From contig JACKAC010000003.1 of NCBI GenBank assembly GCA_020635255.1, positions 134,269 through 198,268 on the forward strand: DNA of 64,000 bases, in the 5' to 3' direction. This document shows, one piece after another, positions 24,595-31,999 of this stretch. Below the pieces are notes generated by a model that was not told the origin of the DNA, did not search any database, and saw nothing but the letters and a program-made list of their open reading frames with translations. A program made the translations under genes and the position numbers. The DNA comes from Ignavibacteriales bacterium. GTDB lineage: Bacteria; Bacteroidota; Ignavibacteria; Tepidaquicellales; Tepidaquicellaceae. Numbering within the stretch: position 1 is the stretch's first letter; every line of letters starts with the position of its first letter.

Positions 24595-24618
24595 GCCGGC
24601 TACAAGCCGGTATTTTTA
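24595..24618 (+). terminator. Short terminator between tetR gene and aldo/keto reductase
   Basis: GCCGGC (24595-24600) and GCCGGT (24606-24611) form a 6-bp stem with one wobble pair, then ATTTTTA. It allows the reductase to be transcribed from its own operator-controlled promoter. Confidence 0.6.
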
Positions 24619-24631
24619 TGTCTAATTTATG

Positions 24632-24645
24632 AATGAACATTCATT
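24632..24645 (+). promoter_or_regulatory. Second TetR operator, upstream of the aldo/keto reductase
   Basis: AATGAACATTCATT differs from the tetR-gene operator (AATGAACGTTCATT) by one central base. It lies 23 bases before the reductase ATG; AAGGAG follows at 24657-24662. Confidence 0.7.
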
Positions 24646-24668
24646 TAATTTAAACCAAGGAGTAGAAA

Positions 24669-25652
24669 ATGAAAACTAGGAAGTTAGGACACAGTGACAT
24701 TGAAGTTTCTGCGATTGGGCTTGGTACTATGGGCATGTCCGAATTTTACGGACAGACCAACGAGGAAGAGTCTATCAAAACGATCCACACCGCTCTGGAT
24801 AATGGAGTTAATTTTTTTGATACCTCTGACATGTACGGTATCGGGCATAACGAGACTCTGCTGGGAAAAGCCATCAAGGACAGAAGAGATGAAGCCGTCA
24901 TCGCGACTAAGTTTGGTGTGCTGAGAAACGCTGAGACGCGGGGCTTTGCGGGTGTAAGCGGCAAGCCGGAATACGTTAAGCAGTCTTGTGAGGGAAGCTT
25001 GAAACGCCTCGGTATCGATACGATCGATCTGTATTACCAGCATAGGATAGACCTGGAGGTACCCGTCGAGGAAACTATCGGCGCTATGGCAGAGCTGGTC
25101 AAAGAAGGAAAGGTCCGCTGCCTCGGGATCTCTGAAGCATCAGCGGATACTCTCCGAAGAGCGAATTCGGTTCACCCGATCAGCGCGCTTCAGTCGGAGT
25201 ACTCTCTCTGGACCAGGGAGATCGAAGATGACATCCTGCCAACCGCCAGGGAGCTTGGAGTTTCACTTGTGGCGTACAGTCCTCTTGGCAGAGGATTCCT
25301 TACGGGAAAATATAAAAAGATAGAGGACTTTGACGAAAATGATTACAGGAGAAGTTCGCCGAGGTTTATGGGTGACAATTTCCAGAAAAATCTCGACCTC
25401 GTAGCAAAGATCGAAGAGGTCGCGAACGAATTAAAATGCACGCCTTCTCAGGTTGCTCTTGCATGGGTTCTCGCTCAGGGTGACGACATTATTCCGATAC
25501 CCGGCACAAAAAGGGTAAAGTATCTTCTTGAAAACATAGCTGCAGTAGATATTGACCTGATGCCCGATGAAATGGAAAGTATTGACAACATTGCCAATGA
25601 AGTTATGGGAACACGGTATCCCGAAGCCAGCATGAAAACCGTGAGCAGATAA
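24669..25652 (+). CDS. Aldo/keto reductase, NADPH-dependent
   Basis: A 327-residue (alpha/beta)8-barrel oxidoreductase that reduces aldehydes or ketones with NADPH in the cytoplasm. The catalytic tetrad is complete: Asp51 and Tyr56 in 'DTSDMYG', Lys81 in 'ATKFG' and His125 in 'YYQHRID'. 'LVAYSPLGRGFLTGKY' and 'IIPIPGTKRVKYLLEN' match cofactor-binding segments of the AKR13/YajO-like group. A good ribosome-binding site (AAGGAG) precedes the ATG. The TetR operator in its promoter makes it the probable target of the adjacent regulator. The gene ends in a bidirectional terminator shared with the next, convergent gene. Confidence 0.95.
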   Translation: MKTRKLGHSDIEVSAIGLGTMGMSEFYGQTNEEESIKTIHTALDNGVNFFDTSDMYGIGHNETLLGKAIKDRRDEAVIATKFGVLRNAETRGFAGVSGKPEYVKQSCEGSLKRLGIDTIDLYYQHRIDLEVPVEETIGAMAELVKEGKVRCLGISEASADTLRRANSVHPISALQSEYSLWTREIEDDILPTARELGVSLVAYSPLGRGFLTGKYKKIEDFDENDYRRSSPRFMGDNFQKNLDLVAKIEEVANELKCTPSQVALAWVLAQGDDIIPIPGTKRVKYLLENIAAVDIDLMPDEMESIDNIANEVMGTRYPEASMKTVSR

Positions 25653-25658
25653 GAACAT

Positions 25659-25686
25659 AAAAGACCCGGTTCTGCCGGGTCTTTTA
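25659..25686. terminator. Bidirectional terminator between convergent genes
   Basis: AAAAGACCCGG (25659-25669) pairs perfectly with CCGGGTCTTTT (25675-25685) around a five-base loop, with A runs on one side and T runs on the other, so it can stop transcripts from both sides. Confidence 0.9.
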
Positions 25687-27123
25687 TTACTTCAAAATTA
25701 CCATCTTCCTCGTTCCTGCCGGTTCTCCATCGACTTGTAGGGAATAATAATAAACTCCTGAACTTAAATTCCCGCCGTCGAATGTATAGCTGTATGTTCC
25801 CGGGGAAAACTCCCCCTCGACAAGATTGGCAACTTCCTGCCCCAGGGAATCATAAACCTTAAGTGATATGAAGCTCTTATTCAAAGGTATATCGAACTTT
25901 ATCTGTGTCGTCGGATTGAACGGGTTCGGGTAGTTTTGATATAGATTATATTTATCCGGTATCTCCGTCGAGATCTGCTGTATCCCTATCCCGCCAAGCG
26001 ATTCGAGCGGGTTGATTATTTTCAGCATCTCTATTGCGTAGCTATCCACAGCGTCTGTCGAATTCGACAGCACTACCACCCCTGTTCTCGTTAGAGGGAG
26101 CCAGCAGATAAATGTGGAATACCCCGCTGTAGCTCCGTCCTTCCATATCCTTTTTTCGGAAGACTTGTCTTTATATAGGTAATTCATCTGCCAGGCAAGC
26201 CCCTGCCAGCTTGTATTATTGTAAGCATATCTCCTCTCGAGATGAAGTGTGTCCAGCAATTTATTCATGCTCGGCTTATTCCCAAAGCCTATCTGGTATC
26301 TTAGGTATCTCATCATATCCTTCATGCACGAATAGTGACCGCCCGCCCCGTAAAAAGCCGGTGACGTTGCCGCGGTATCTACATTCCCGTTTTTATGATT
26401 GTACCCCAGCGCGAGCCGTAACTTCATCTCGGGAGTCGGGAATACCCGCGTATCCGGCATTTCGAGCGAGTCCGCGATAACCCTGAGCGAAATTGAATCA
26501 TATGGCTGGTGCATGACTATAGTTTCGATCACACCCAGTAGCCCGAAACCGTAATTTGAATACACCCAATGCGAACCCGGCTCATACGGCAATGTATAAC
26601 TGTTCAAAAATTCATACATTTTCTGAACCGTATAGCCCGGCGGATTTACGTGATTCGATGGTTCATCCGGGAACCCCGAAATATGCATCGCAAGATCTCT
26701 GAGAGTAATGAACGTCGTGTCTCCGCTCAAAGAATCTACCCACACAGGAATATTCAAAGTGTCCGGCAGGTATTTGTTTATACGGTCATACAGCGTAACT
26801 GTCGCGATATTGTACTCCACAAGGAAAGCAAGTATCGTCGCGGCGAATGTTTTTCCTACCGAGCCTAATTTAAAAACAGTAAGCGAATCGGGAGCGGGAG
26901 AGCTTGTGTCCTTTCGTATATGTCCGTATCCGTAAAATTCCGGCACCGGCTCTATGCTCGGCGATGTCCTCTGCCTGAATATCCCTACCATCAATCCGAC
27001 GTTATTCGGACGCGAAAGATACACATTCGCAACTGAATCGATCTTTTGCTTGATCGTATCCTGCGCCTGAGCTGATAAACTCAGGGCTAAAAGGACCAAT
27101 AACAAAAGCATTAGCTTTCTCAT
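25687..27123 (-). CDS. T9SS-exported serine hydrolase, beta-lactamase/PBP-like
   Basis: A 478-residue secreted enzyme of the class C beta-lactamase-related family (PF00144). The catalytic SxxK is Ser88-Val-Gly-Lys91 ('KLGSVGKTF'), the second motif is Tyr188-Ser-Asn190 ('WVYSNYGFG'), and 'KDGATAGYS' is in place of the KTG/HxG motif. Relatives include D-aminopeptidases, esterases and PBP4*-like hydrolases; the substrate cannot be told, and resistance function is not implied. A signal peptide and a C-terminal T9SS domain ('QNYPNPFNPTTQIKFDIP' to 'TRKMVILK') send it to the surface or medium. Confidence 0.9.
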   Translation of the reverse strand: MRKLMLLLLVLLALSLSAQAQDTIKQKIDSVANVYLSRPNNVGLMVGIFRQRTSPSIEPVPEFYGYGHIRKDTSSPAPDSLTVFKLGSVGKTFAATILAFLVEYNIATVTLYDRINKYLPDTLNIPVWVDSLSGDTTFITLRDLAMHISGFPDEPSNHVNPPGYTVQKMYEFLNSYTLPYEPGSHWVYSNYGFGLLGVIETIVMHQPYDSISLRVIADSLEMPDTRVFPTPEMKLRLALGYNHKNGNVDTAATSPAFYGAGGHYSCMKDMMRYLRYQIGFGNKPSMNKLLDTLHLERRYAYNNTSWQGLAWQMNYLYKDKSSEKRIWKDGATAGYSTFICWLPLTRTGVVVLSNSTDAVDSYAIEMLKIINPLESLGGIGIQQISTEIPDKYNLYQNYPNPFNPTTQIKFDIPLNKSFISLKVYDSLGQEVANLVEGEFSPGTYSYTFDGGNLSSGVYYYSLQVDGEPAGTRKMVILK

Positions 27124-27192
27124 AATTCTGCCATTTTGAGCTAAAATAAACGAAAATTACATCAAATAAAACACCACGAAAACCGCTTACCC

Positions 27193-27561
27193 CTACGATA
27201 TCTTATCGTCATCGGCGACATCATGTATATGAAACTTCACTATCAGCCGGTGCATTATCGGCGCGACAAATACCGCGATCCCCGTCAGGAACATCACTCC
27301 GCTGAAAAGAGAGTACGCGCTCGCAAACAGCTTTGCGCCGTCGTCATCCAGTGATGCCACCGGACCCATTCCGCTGAGTATCATAGATGCATTCAATAGC
27401 GAATCCATCCAGTTCAAACCCGCCAGCATACGGTATCCCAAAATACCAACAAGCAAAGAGAACCCCAGAATGATCACACAATAAAACAAGCTCCCCATCA
27501 ATCGCTTCCTGAATTTCTCGAATGAGATTAGTCTGTGACGGATAATGATTGGCTCTTCCAT
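27193..27561 (-). CDS. Small two-helix membrane protein, paralogue of 23537-23899
   Basis: A 122-residue membrane protein with the same plan as the copy at 23537: basic N-terminus, TM1 ('FYCVIILGFSLLVGILGYRML'), 'DSLLNASMILSGMGPVASLDDDGAKLFASAYSLFSG', TM2 and a short acidic tail ('DVADDDKIS'). The central loop keeps 'NASMIL.GMGPV..L.DD..K.FA..YSLFSGVMFLTG.AVF' in both copies, the most conserved part of the protein and the likely functional region. The gene stands alone, about 70 bases downstream of the serine-hydrolase gene's start, in the same orientation. Confidence 0.75.
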   Translation of the reverse strand: MEEPIIIRHRLISFEKFRKRLMGSLFYCVIILGFSLLVGILGYRMLAGLNWMDSLLNASMILSGMGPVASLDDDGAKLFASAYSLFSGVMFLTGIAVFVAPIMHRLIVKFHIHDVADDDKIS

Positions 27562-27776
27562 GTTTTATATTGTTAAAGTTAATGATTGTATTTGCTGGAT
27601 AGAAATACCTGCAAAATGAGGATAAGTACAATAAATGGGTTGGAGTCCGGGTTTCCTGTTCCCGGCAAGGAAATACACCTGAGGTATGACGTGCAATAAT
27701 ATAAAGAATCGCTCATAGCAGGCAAAAAAAGAAGGTTCTTTAACCCCTACGAATACCTCTTAAAAATAGTTATTCT

Positions 27777-28550
27777 TTAGAAAGAAAAATAGTCCCCGGC
27801 AAAGGGATTGCTGTCGAGCCACTTTATACGCTCGTTCATCTGCCGCTCGTAAAACTCCTTCTTGTCCGGTACGTTCTCCATTAGAAAACCGTAGTACGCC
27901 TTGTAATAATCCTTGCCGGCATCCTTGTTAAAGCGTGCCTGCTTTTTGAGGTCCTTTGCCTTTGCTTCAGCAAGTTGGTTGATAACGTAATATTCCAGCG
28001 CCCTGATACGGTCATCGGGCTGGTAGGTATTTACAGATCCACAGCTGTCGCATTTTAAATTCACTGCCATAAAGGAATATACTTTTATGGGAAGCTCTGC
28101 TCCGCACTGAGTGCATCGGTGAAGCTTGTTCTCGTCGATGTGCCTCTGCACGTTCTCCAGTATCTTGTTCGCCGCGCGCGTATATGTGTTCACGTAATAC
28201 TCGAAGAAGTCGTCGTTCATCTTGTATTTGAACTGCTCACCCTTCTTCTGCTGGGCTGACATTATGTCCCAGGGTGTGCCGAGGTTCTCCATCTCGGCGC
28301 GCATCTTGTTCCAGCCCTGATCCACCTTCTCAGAGAGTTCGGTTACCGTCTGGTTCTTTAGTCCGTTCAGTATGTTGTGTATGATAATGTTATCATATTG
28401 CAGTCCGTCTACGACGCCCTGCATCGGGGCTTCCGCCTGAGTAATAACGTCGTTGTAGCGGTCGTCCAGCTTCTTGAGATAGCCGTCCCACCTTTCGCTC
28501 AATGCGATGAACTCCGGTGAGTTCGCGTCGAACTTATTGAATAGTCCCAT
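27777..28550 (-). CDS. Hypothetical protein with central zinc ribbon, 257 aa
   Basis: A cytoplasmic helical protein whose middle carries a four-Cys zinc ribbon: Cys146/Cys149 in 'HRCTQCGAEL' and Cys167/Cys170 in 'LKCDSCGSV'. The N-terminal 140 residues are predicted helical with many Asp/Asn/Gln, and the C-terminal part contains 'DYYKAYYGFLMENVPDKKEFYERQMNERIKWLDSNPF'. I do not recognise the family. It is the last gene of a three-gene unit transcribed with 28554 (3-base gap) and 29021, just downstream of the TPR-kinase genes. A second zinc-ribbon protein in the same operon suggests the two act together, perhaps on nucleic acid or as a protein scaffold. Confidence 0.75.
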   Translation of the reverse strand: MGLFNKFDANSPEFIALSERWDGYLKKLDDRYNDVITQAEAPMQGVVDGLQYDNIIIHNILNGLKNQTVTELSEKVDQGWNKMRAEMENLGTPWDIMSAQQKKGEQFKYKMNDDFFEYYVNTYTRAANKILENVQRHIDENKLHRCTQCGAELPIKVYSFMAVNLKCDSCGSVNTYQPDDRIRALEYYVINQLAEAKAKDLKKQARFNKDAGKDYYKAYYGFLMENVPDKKEFYERQMNERIKWLDSNPFAGDYFSF

Positions 28551-28553
28551 TTA

Positions 28554-29021
28554 TTAGTTTTCCTTTACTTCGAATAGTTTGCTTCCGCAGAATAGACAAT
28601 CGTCATACTGCATCTCTTCGAGGCGGGGTGCCCCGCAGTTCTTGCATGTCATTGTCTTGTGTTTCGCCGCCTGGAGACCCTGCGAATATTTTGCCGTGCC
28701 GGTTGCCGCATTCTGAAATATATCGCCCAATCCCGAAAATGGTTTGATCTTTTGATAATACTCCAGCACCTTGGCATCCATATTAAATCCGCTCGCCTCC
28801 TGAGGATACTTATTCATTATGATCTCATATACACGCCTGAGCTCTATCGGGAATGCGCCTCTCGTGATCTTCATTTCGGAATTAAGGAGCGCCTCCCTCT
28901 CATTGTCTGACAACGGCTGTGCGCCGTAAGAGGTCATCACCGTCTGCCATTCCGCATTCCCGCCTCTCTCCGAATGATATGCCGACGAGAATGCTTTTTC
29001 TATTTCTTCGTTAAAGCTCAT
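28554..29021 (-). CDS. Hypothetical protein with C-terminal zinc ribbon, 155 aa
   Basis: A small cytoplasmic protein with a helical N-terminus ('MSFNEEIEKAFSSAYHSERGG') and a C-terminal zinc ribbon: Cys126/Cys129 in 'MTCKNCGAPR' and Cys142/Cys145 in 'DCLFCGSKL'. The rest is featureless. Start and stop are tightly coupled with neighbours: its ATG overlaps the stop of the 29021 gene by one base, and the next gene follows after three bases. The ribbon resembles that of the 257-aa protein in the same operon but sits at the end rather than the middle. Function unknown. Confidence 0.75.
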   Translation of the reverse strand: MSFNEEIEKAFSSAYHSERGGNAEWQTVMTSYGAQPLSDNEREALLNSEMKITRGAFPIELRRVYEIIMNKYPQEASGFNMDAKVLEYYQKIKPFSGLGDIFQNAATGTAKYSQGLQAAKHKTMTCKNCGAPRLEEMQYDDCLFCGSKLFEVKEN

Positions 29022-29533
29022 TAGAATTCTATGTCTCCGTGTGATCCCTCACCTTTCATTGCCTCGTACTTTTGCCTGAACTCCGCGTCCAGCTGTGCCA
29101 TCTTTGCTGCAAGTGAAAAATCTGACATCATCTGGCCTGTCCAGTAAGAGCTCACGTTGGAATAATCCGCTACCGTCATGCCGAAATCTTTCAGCACGTC
29201 CTGCGCGTCCCTTCCTTGCTTTCCTAATACGTCCTGTGCTACCATTGCTTCGACATACTTCTCGAATGGAATTGAATCTGCAGTAATGCCTGCTCCGCTT
29301 CCGAGGTTTCCTGTTGCAGTACTGTTAAATGCTGCGGCATACTTTTGCGAGATCGTAAATGATGTGTCATTGCTCATGCGTGTTGTCCATTCATTGTTCA
29401 CCCTGTCCCACTTTGGCATGTCCATGCCGTAATCTTTTATTGCGTCTTCGGCTTTTGCGCCTGATGCAAGCTTTGCGTTTACTTCCGCCCATTGTTCTAC
29501 GGAAACGCCTTCTACCGGATCTAAAATGCTCAT
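29021..29533 (-). CDS. Hypothetical protein with internally duplicated helical module, 170 aa
   Basis: Two similar halves are visible: residues 10-70 ('VSVEQWAEVNAKLASGAKAEDAIKDYGMDMPKWDRVNNEWTTRMSND') and 90-155 ('IPFEKYVEAMVAQDVLGKQGRDAQDVLKDFGMTVADYSNVSSYWTGQMMSD'). Both have the pattern of a helix, 'A.D.LKD(Y/F)GM....(W/Y)..V...W...M..D'. The protein has no signal peptide and no Cys. It is first in the three-gene unit with two zinc-ribbon proteins, and 146 bases separate it from the upstream kinase gene. I cannot name the family; the duplicated module could bind a dimeric or repeated partner. Confidence 0.75.
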   Translation of the reverse strand: MSILDPVEGVSVEQWAEVNAKLASGAKAEDAIKDYGMDMPKWDRVNNEWTTRMSNDTSFTISQKYAAAFNSTATGNLGSGAGITADSIPFEKYVEAMVAQDVLGKQGRDAQDVLKDFGMTVADYSNVSSYWTGQMMSDFSLAAKMAQLDAEFRQKYEAMKGEGSHGDIEF

Positions 29534-29679
29534 TTTTATTGTGTTTAATTTTTGGTGTACTCTAACGAATTAGAATACAAAGATAGAGTGTTCCCTTTTT
29601 ACAAACACGGAAATTTTTTACAGAATGTTACAGGATTGTTTCTTCTAAAGAAGTATCTGATTTTTATGGGATTATCTAG

Positions 29680-31656
29680 CTACTTCGACAGCTGGAATTC
29701 CAGCAAAAATGAGGTGCCTTTTCCCTCTTCGCTCTCGCACCATATCTTCCCGTTCATATCTTCGGTGAGTTTCTTGGCAATGGACAGTCCCAAACCGGTC
29801 GAACTTTCCCCGGCAGTTGGGCGCGCCGACAGGCGTGAAAATTTCTTGAAAAGCTTTTGCATGTCTTCCGGTGAGATACCGGGACCTTCATCTGTGACTA
29901 CACACCTCGCTGTCGAGTCATTAGCTGAAAGCGAAAGTATAACTCTCTTACCCGGGTTAGAAAACTTAACGGCATTCGACACCAGGTTGTCGAGGATTTG
30001 CATTAAAGCATTCTTGTCGGCATTTATATTTATCTCCGCCGGGTTGCTGTTATATTCGAGAATTATTTTTTTGGAGTCAGCCCTGCTTGCAAACGAATCC
30101 GTAACGTACCGCGCTATCTTTGAAATATCTATTTCCCGCATATCGAGCTCGACCTTGCCTGCCTCTATGGTTGTAAATTCTAGGTAGTTCGTTATAAGTT
30201 CCGTCATTATCCGGGCGCTCACTTCTATGTCGTTAAACATCTCTTTGTATTCCGTTTCGGAAAATTGCTGGGGATTCACCCTGACCAGCTGAGCATAGCC
30301 CAGTACCGCGTTCAGCGGATTCTTAAGGTCGTGCGCTACCAGCGCCATAAAAGTGTTCTTTTCTTCGTTCATTTTCTGCAGGTTCTCGTTCAGCTCCTCC
30401 ACCTGTTTAAGCGCCTTCTCCAATTCCTGCCCTCTTTTCTTTTGTGTCTCAGCTTCCTTTAGCGCTGTTTCTCTTTCGTACTTATATTGGAGATTCTTTA
30501 TTTTCTCGTACATCTCTTTGTTAAAGATCTCGTTCTTCAGGTCGTAATACTTCTTAAAATACTCATGCGCCTTTTCGAAATCCAGAAGCCCCGAGTGGCA
30601 TTCCGAGTAACACATATACGAATCCAGGATAAGGTCCTTCGCCTCTATTTCGTTCGCAATGGCAATTGCGTCATTTACCAGATGTATGGCGTCATAGTAC
30701 TCCTTTTTCTGTGCGTATAGTTTTGCGTAGCTTAAATACAAATGCGCTTTGTAGTTTTTTTCTCTCGATGGCTCTAAAATTTCCTTTGCTTCGTTCAACA
30801 CCTTCTCCGCTTCGTCGAGCTTCTCTTGCTTTATTAATACATCAGCAATGTTAATTTTGCAAATTGCCCCGTTGATCTTTTCTCCGATCTCATTATTGAT
30901 GTCCAGCGCCTGGTTAAAATATTTTAGCGCCTGGTCATGACCCTCATTGTTCTCGCAGATAAGCCCGATGTTGTTCAGCGTAAGGGCTTCGTTGATCCTG
31001 TCTCCCAACTGTCTTTTCAAATCAAGGCTCTTCTTATAATACTCGATCGCCTCCTGTGTCTCGCCAAGCTGCATGTTGATAATAGCAACCCTGTTGTACA
31101 TTGCAGAAAGGCGCGCCTTATTGCCTGTTAGTATAAAAAGATCGAGAGCTTTTAGATAATATTCTAGCGCTGTCGCGTGTTCATTTAACACATGATATGA
31201 ATCGGCAACCTCTCCCATGGCTTCCCCCTTTAGCCTGTCCTCGCCAATCGATTCAAATATTTCGATACTCTTCAGTAAATAATCTATAGAGTCTCGTAAC
31301 TTAAACAGCTTTTTGTACGCTTTCCCTATTCCGCGTATTGCCCGTCCACGACTGTATTCATCACCTACTTTTTCAAACTCAATAGATGCTTTTTCGAATG
31401 CACTTAACGCATCTTGAAATTTTGCAAGCTTGTCGTTAGCAAGCGCCTGGTTAAAAACTGCAAATGCCCTTCCTTTGTCGTAGCCTATCTTTTCCGATGT
31501 ATCCAGAGCAACCTGCGCCATTGACAGAGATTTCTCCGGATTATCTGAGCGGATATCATAAGCCATCCGGTTTAATATATCAACCTTTTCCTCAAAATCT
31601 TCCCTGGAGGAGCCGCGTTCGGCAAGCTTGCTTTTTATTTCTTCAAAATCTATCAT
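29680..31656 (-). CDS. TPR-containing sensor histidine kinase
   Basis: A 658-residue cytoplasmic hybrid with no signal peptide or TM segment. Residues 25-380 hold about eight TPRs (for example 'EALTLNNIGLICENNEGHDQALKYFNQALDINNEIG'), residues 380-435 a coiled coil, then a HisKA domain with the phospho-acceptor His442 in 'VAHDLKNPLNAV' and a complete HATPase_c: N box near 556 ('DNLVSNAVKFS'), G1 'DEGPGIS' near 589, F box 'LFKKFSRL' and G2 'TGLGLSIAKKL' near 620. All catalytic boxes are intact, so autophosphorylation is expected. No response regulator lies in the window. It follows immediately after a 104-aa gene and is a paralogue of the His-less kinase at 32000. Confidence 0.92.
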   Translation of the reverse strand: MIDFEEIKSKLAERGSSREDFEEKVDILNRMAYDIRSDNPEKSLSMAQVALDTSEKIGYDKGRAFAVFNQALANDKLAKFQDALSAFEKASIEFEKVGDEYSRGRAIRGIGKAYKKLFKLRDSIDYLLKSIEIFESIGEDRLKGEAMGEVADSYHVLNEHATALEYYLKALDLFILTGNKARLSAMYNRVAIINMQLGETQEAIEYYKKSLDLKRQLGDRINEALTLNNIGLICENNEGHDQALKYFNQALDINNEIGEKINGAICKINIADVLIKQEKLDEAEKVLNEAKEILEPSREKNYKAHLYLSYAKLYAQKKEYYDAIHLVNDAIAIANEIEAKDLILDSYMCYSECHSGLLDFEKAHEYFKKYYDLKNEIFNKEMYEKIKNLQYKYERETALKEAETQKKRGQELEKALKQVEELNENLQKMNEEKNTFMALVAHDLKNPLNAVLGYAQLVRVNPQQFSETEYKEMFNDIEVSARIMTELITNYLEFTTIEAGKVELDMREIDISKIARYVTDSFASRADSKKIILEYNSNPAEININADKNALMQILDNLVSNAVKFSNPGKRVILSLSANDSTARCVVTDEGPGISPEDMQKLFKKFSRLSARPTAGESSTGLGLSIAKKLTEDMNGKIWCESEEGKGTSFLLEFQLSK

Positions 31657-31971
31657 TTACCCTTCTGCGTCGTTTTCTGCTTCCATACCAATTACCTGGT
31701 CAGAACCGGATTTTGGGTCGGTATAATGGATAAGGGTAGCTATAACTACTCTCCCCCCTCCCACAGGTACCGGTGTTCCCTTATCTGTAACCGGATCACC
31801 GTCAACATTTACTTCGGAAACAGCAGTCCCGGTTGGAATATCTGCATCCGACAAAACCGTAACTCCCTCAGCATCCGCATGCTGATCGTTCATAGACTGG
31901 TCATCTGCATACAAAACGTTGATGCCGTCTATTTCGTAAGAAGAATTATTAACAACGATAAAGTTAACCAT
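31657..31971 (-). CDS. Acidic small hypothetical protein, 104 aa
   Basis: A cytoplasmic protein with no Cys and no signal peptide, strongly acidic (many Asp/Glu), beginning 'MVNFIVVNNSSYEIDGINVLYADDQS'. 'VPVGGGRVVIATLIHYTDPKSG' suggests a beta-rich core. Its TAA stop abuts the ATG of the active kinase with no gap, and it lies 28 bases after the pseudokinase gene, so the three are certainly one transcript. The position between two kinases suggests a role as partner or input of either; that is inference from context only. I do not recognise the family. Confidence 0.7.
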   Translation of the reverse strand: MVNFIVVNNSSYEIDGINVLYADDQSMNDQHADAEGVTVLSDADIPTGTAVSEVNVDGDPVTDKGTPVPVGGGRVVIATLIHYTDPKSGSDQVIGMEAENDAEG

Positions 31972-31999
31972 GGTTTTAAGGTTTAGTTAATAAAAGTTT

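Noticed and set aside
25687..27123. Antibiotic-resistance beta-lactamase
   Set aside because: The SxxK/YxN layout is shared by many esterases and peptidases, and the T9SS tail and divergent third motif point away from a resistance enzyme.
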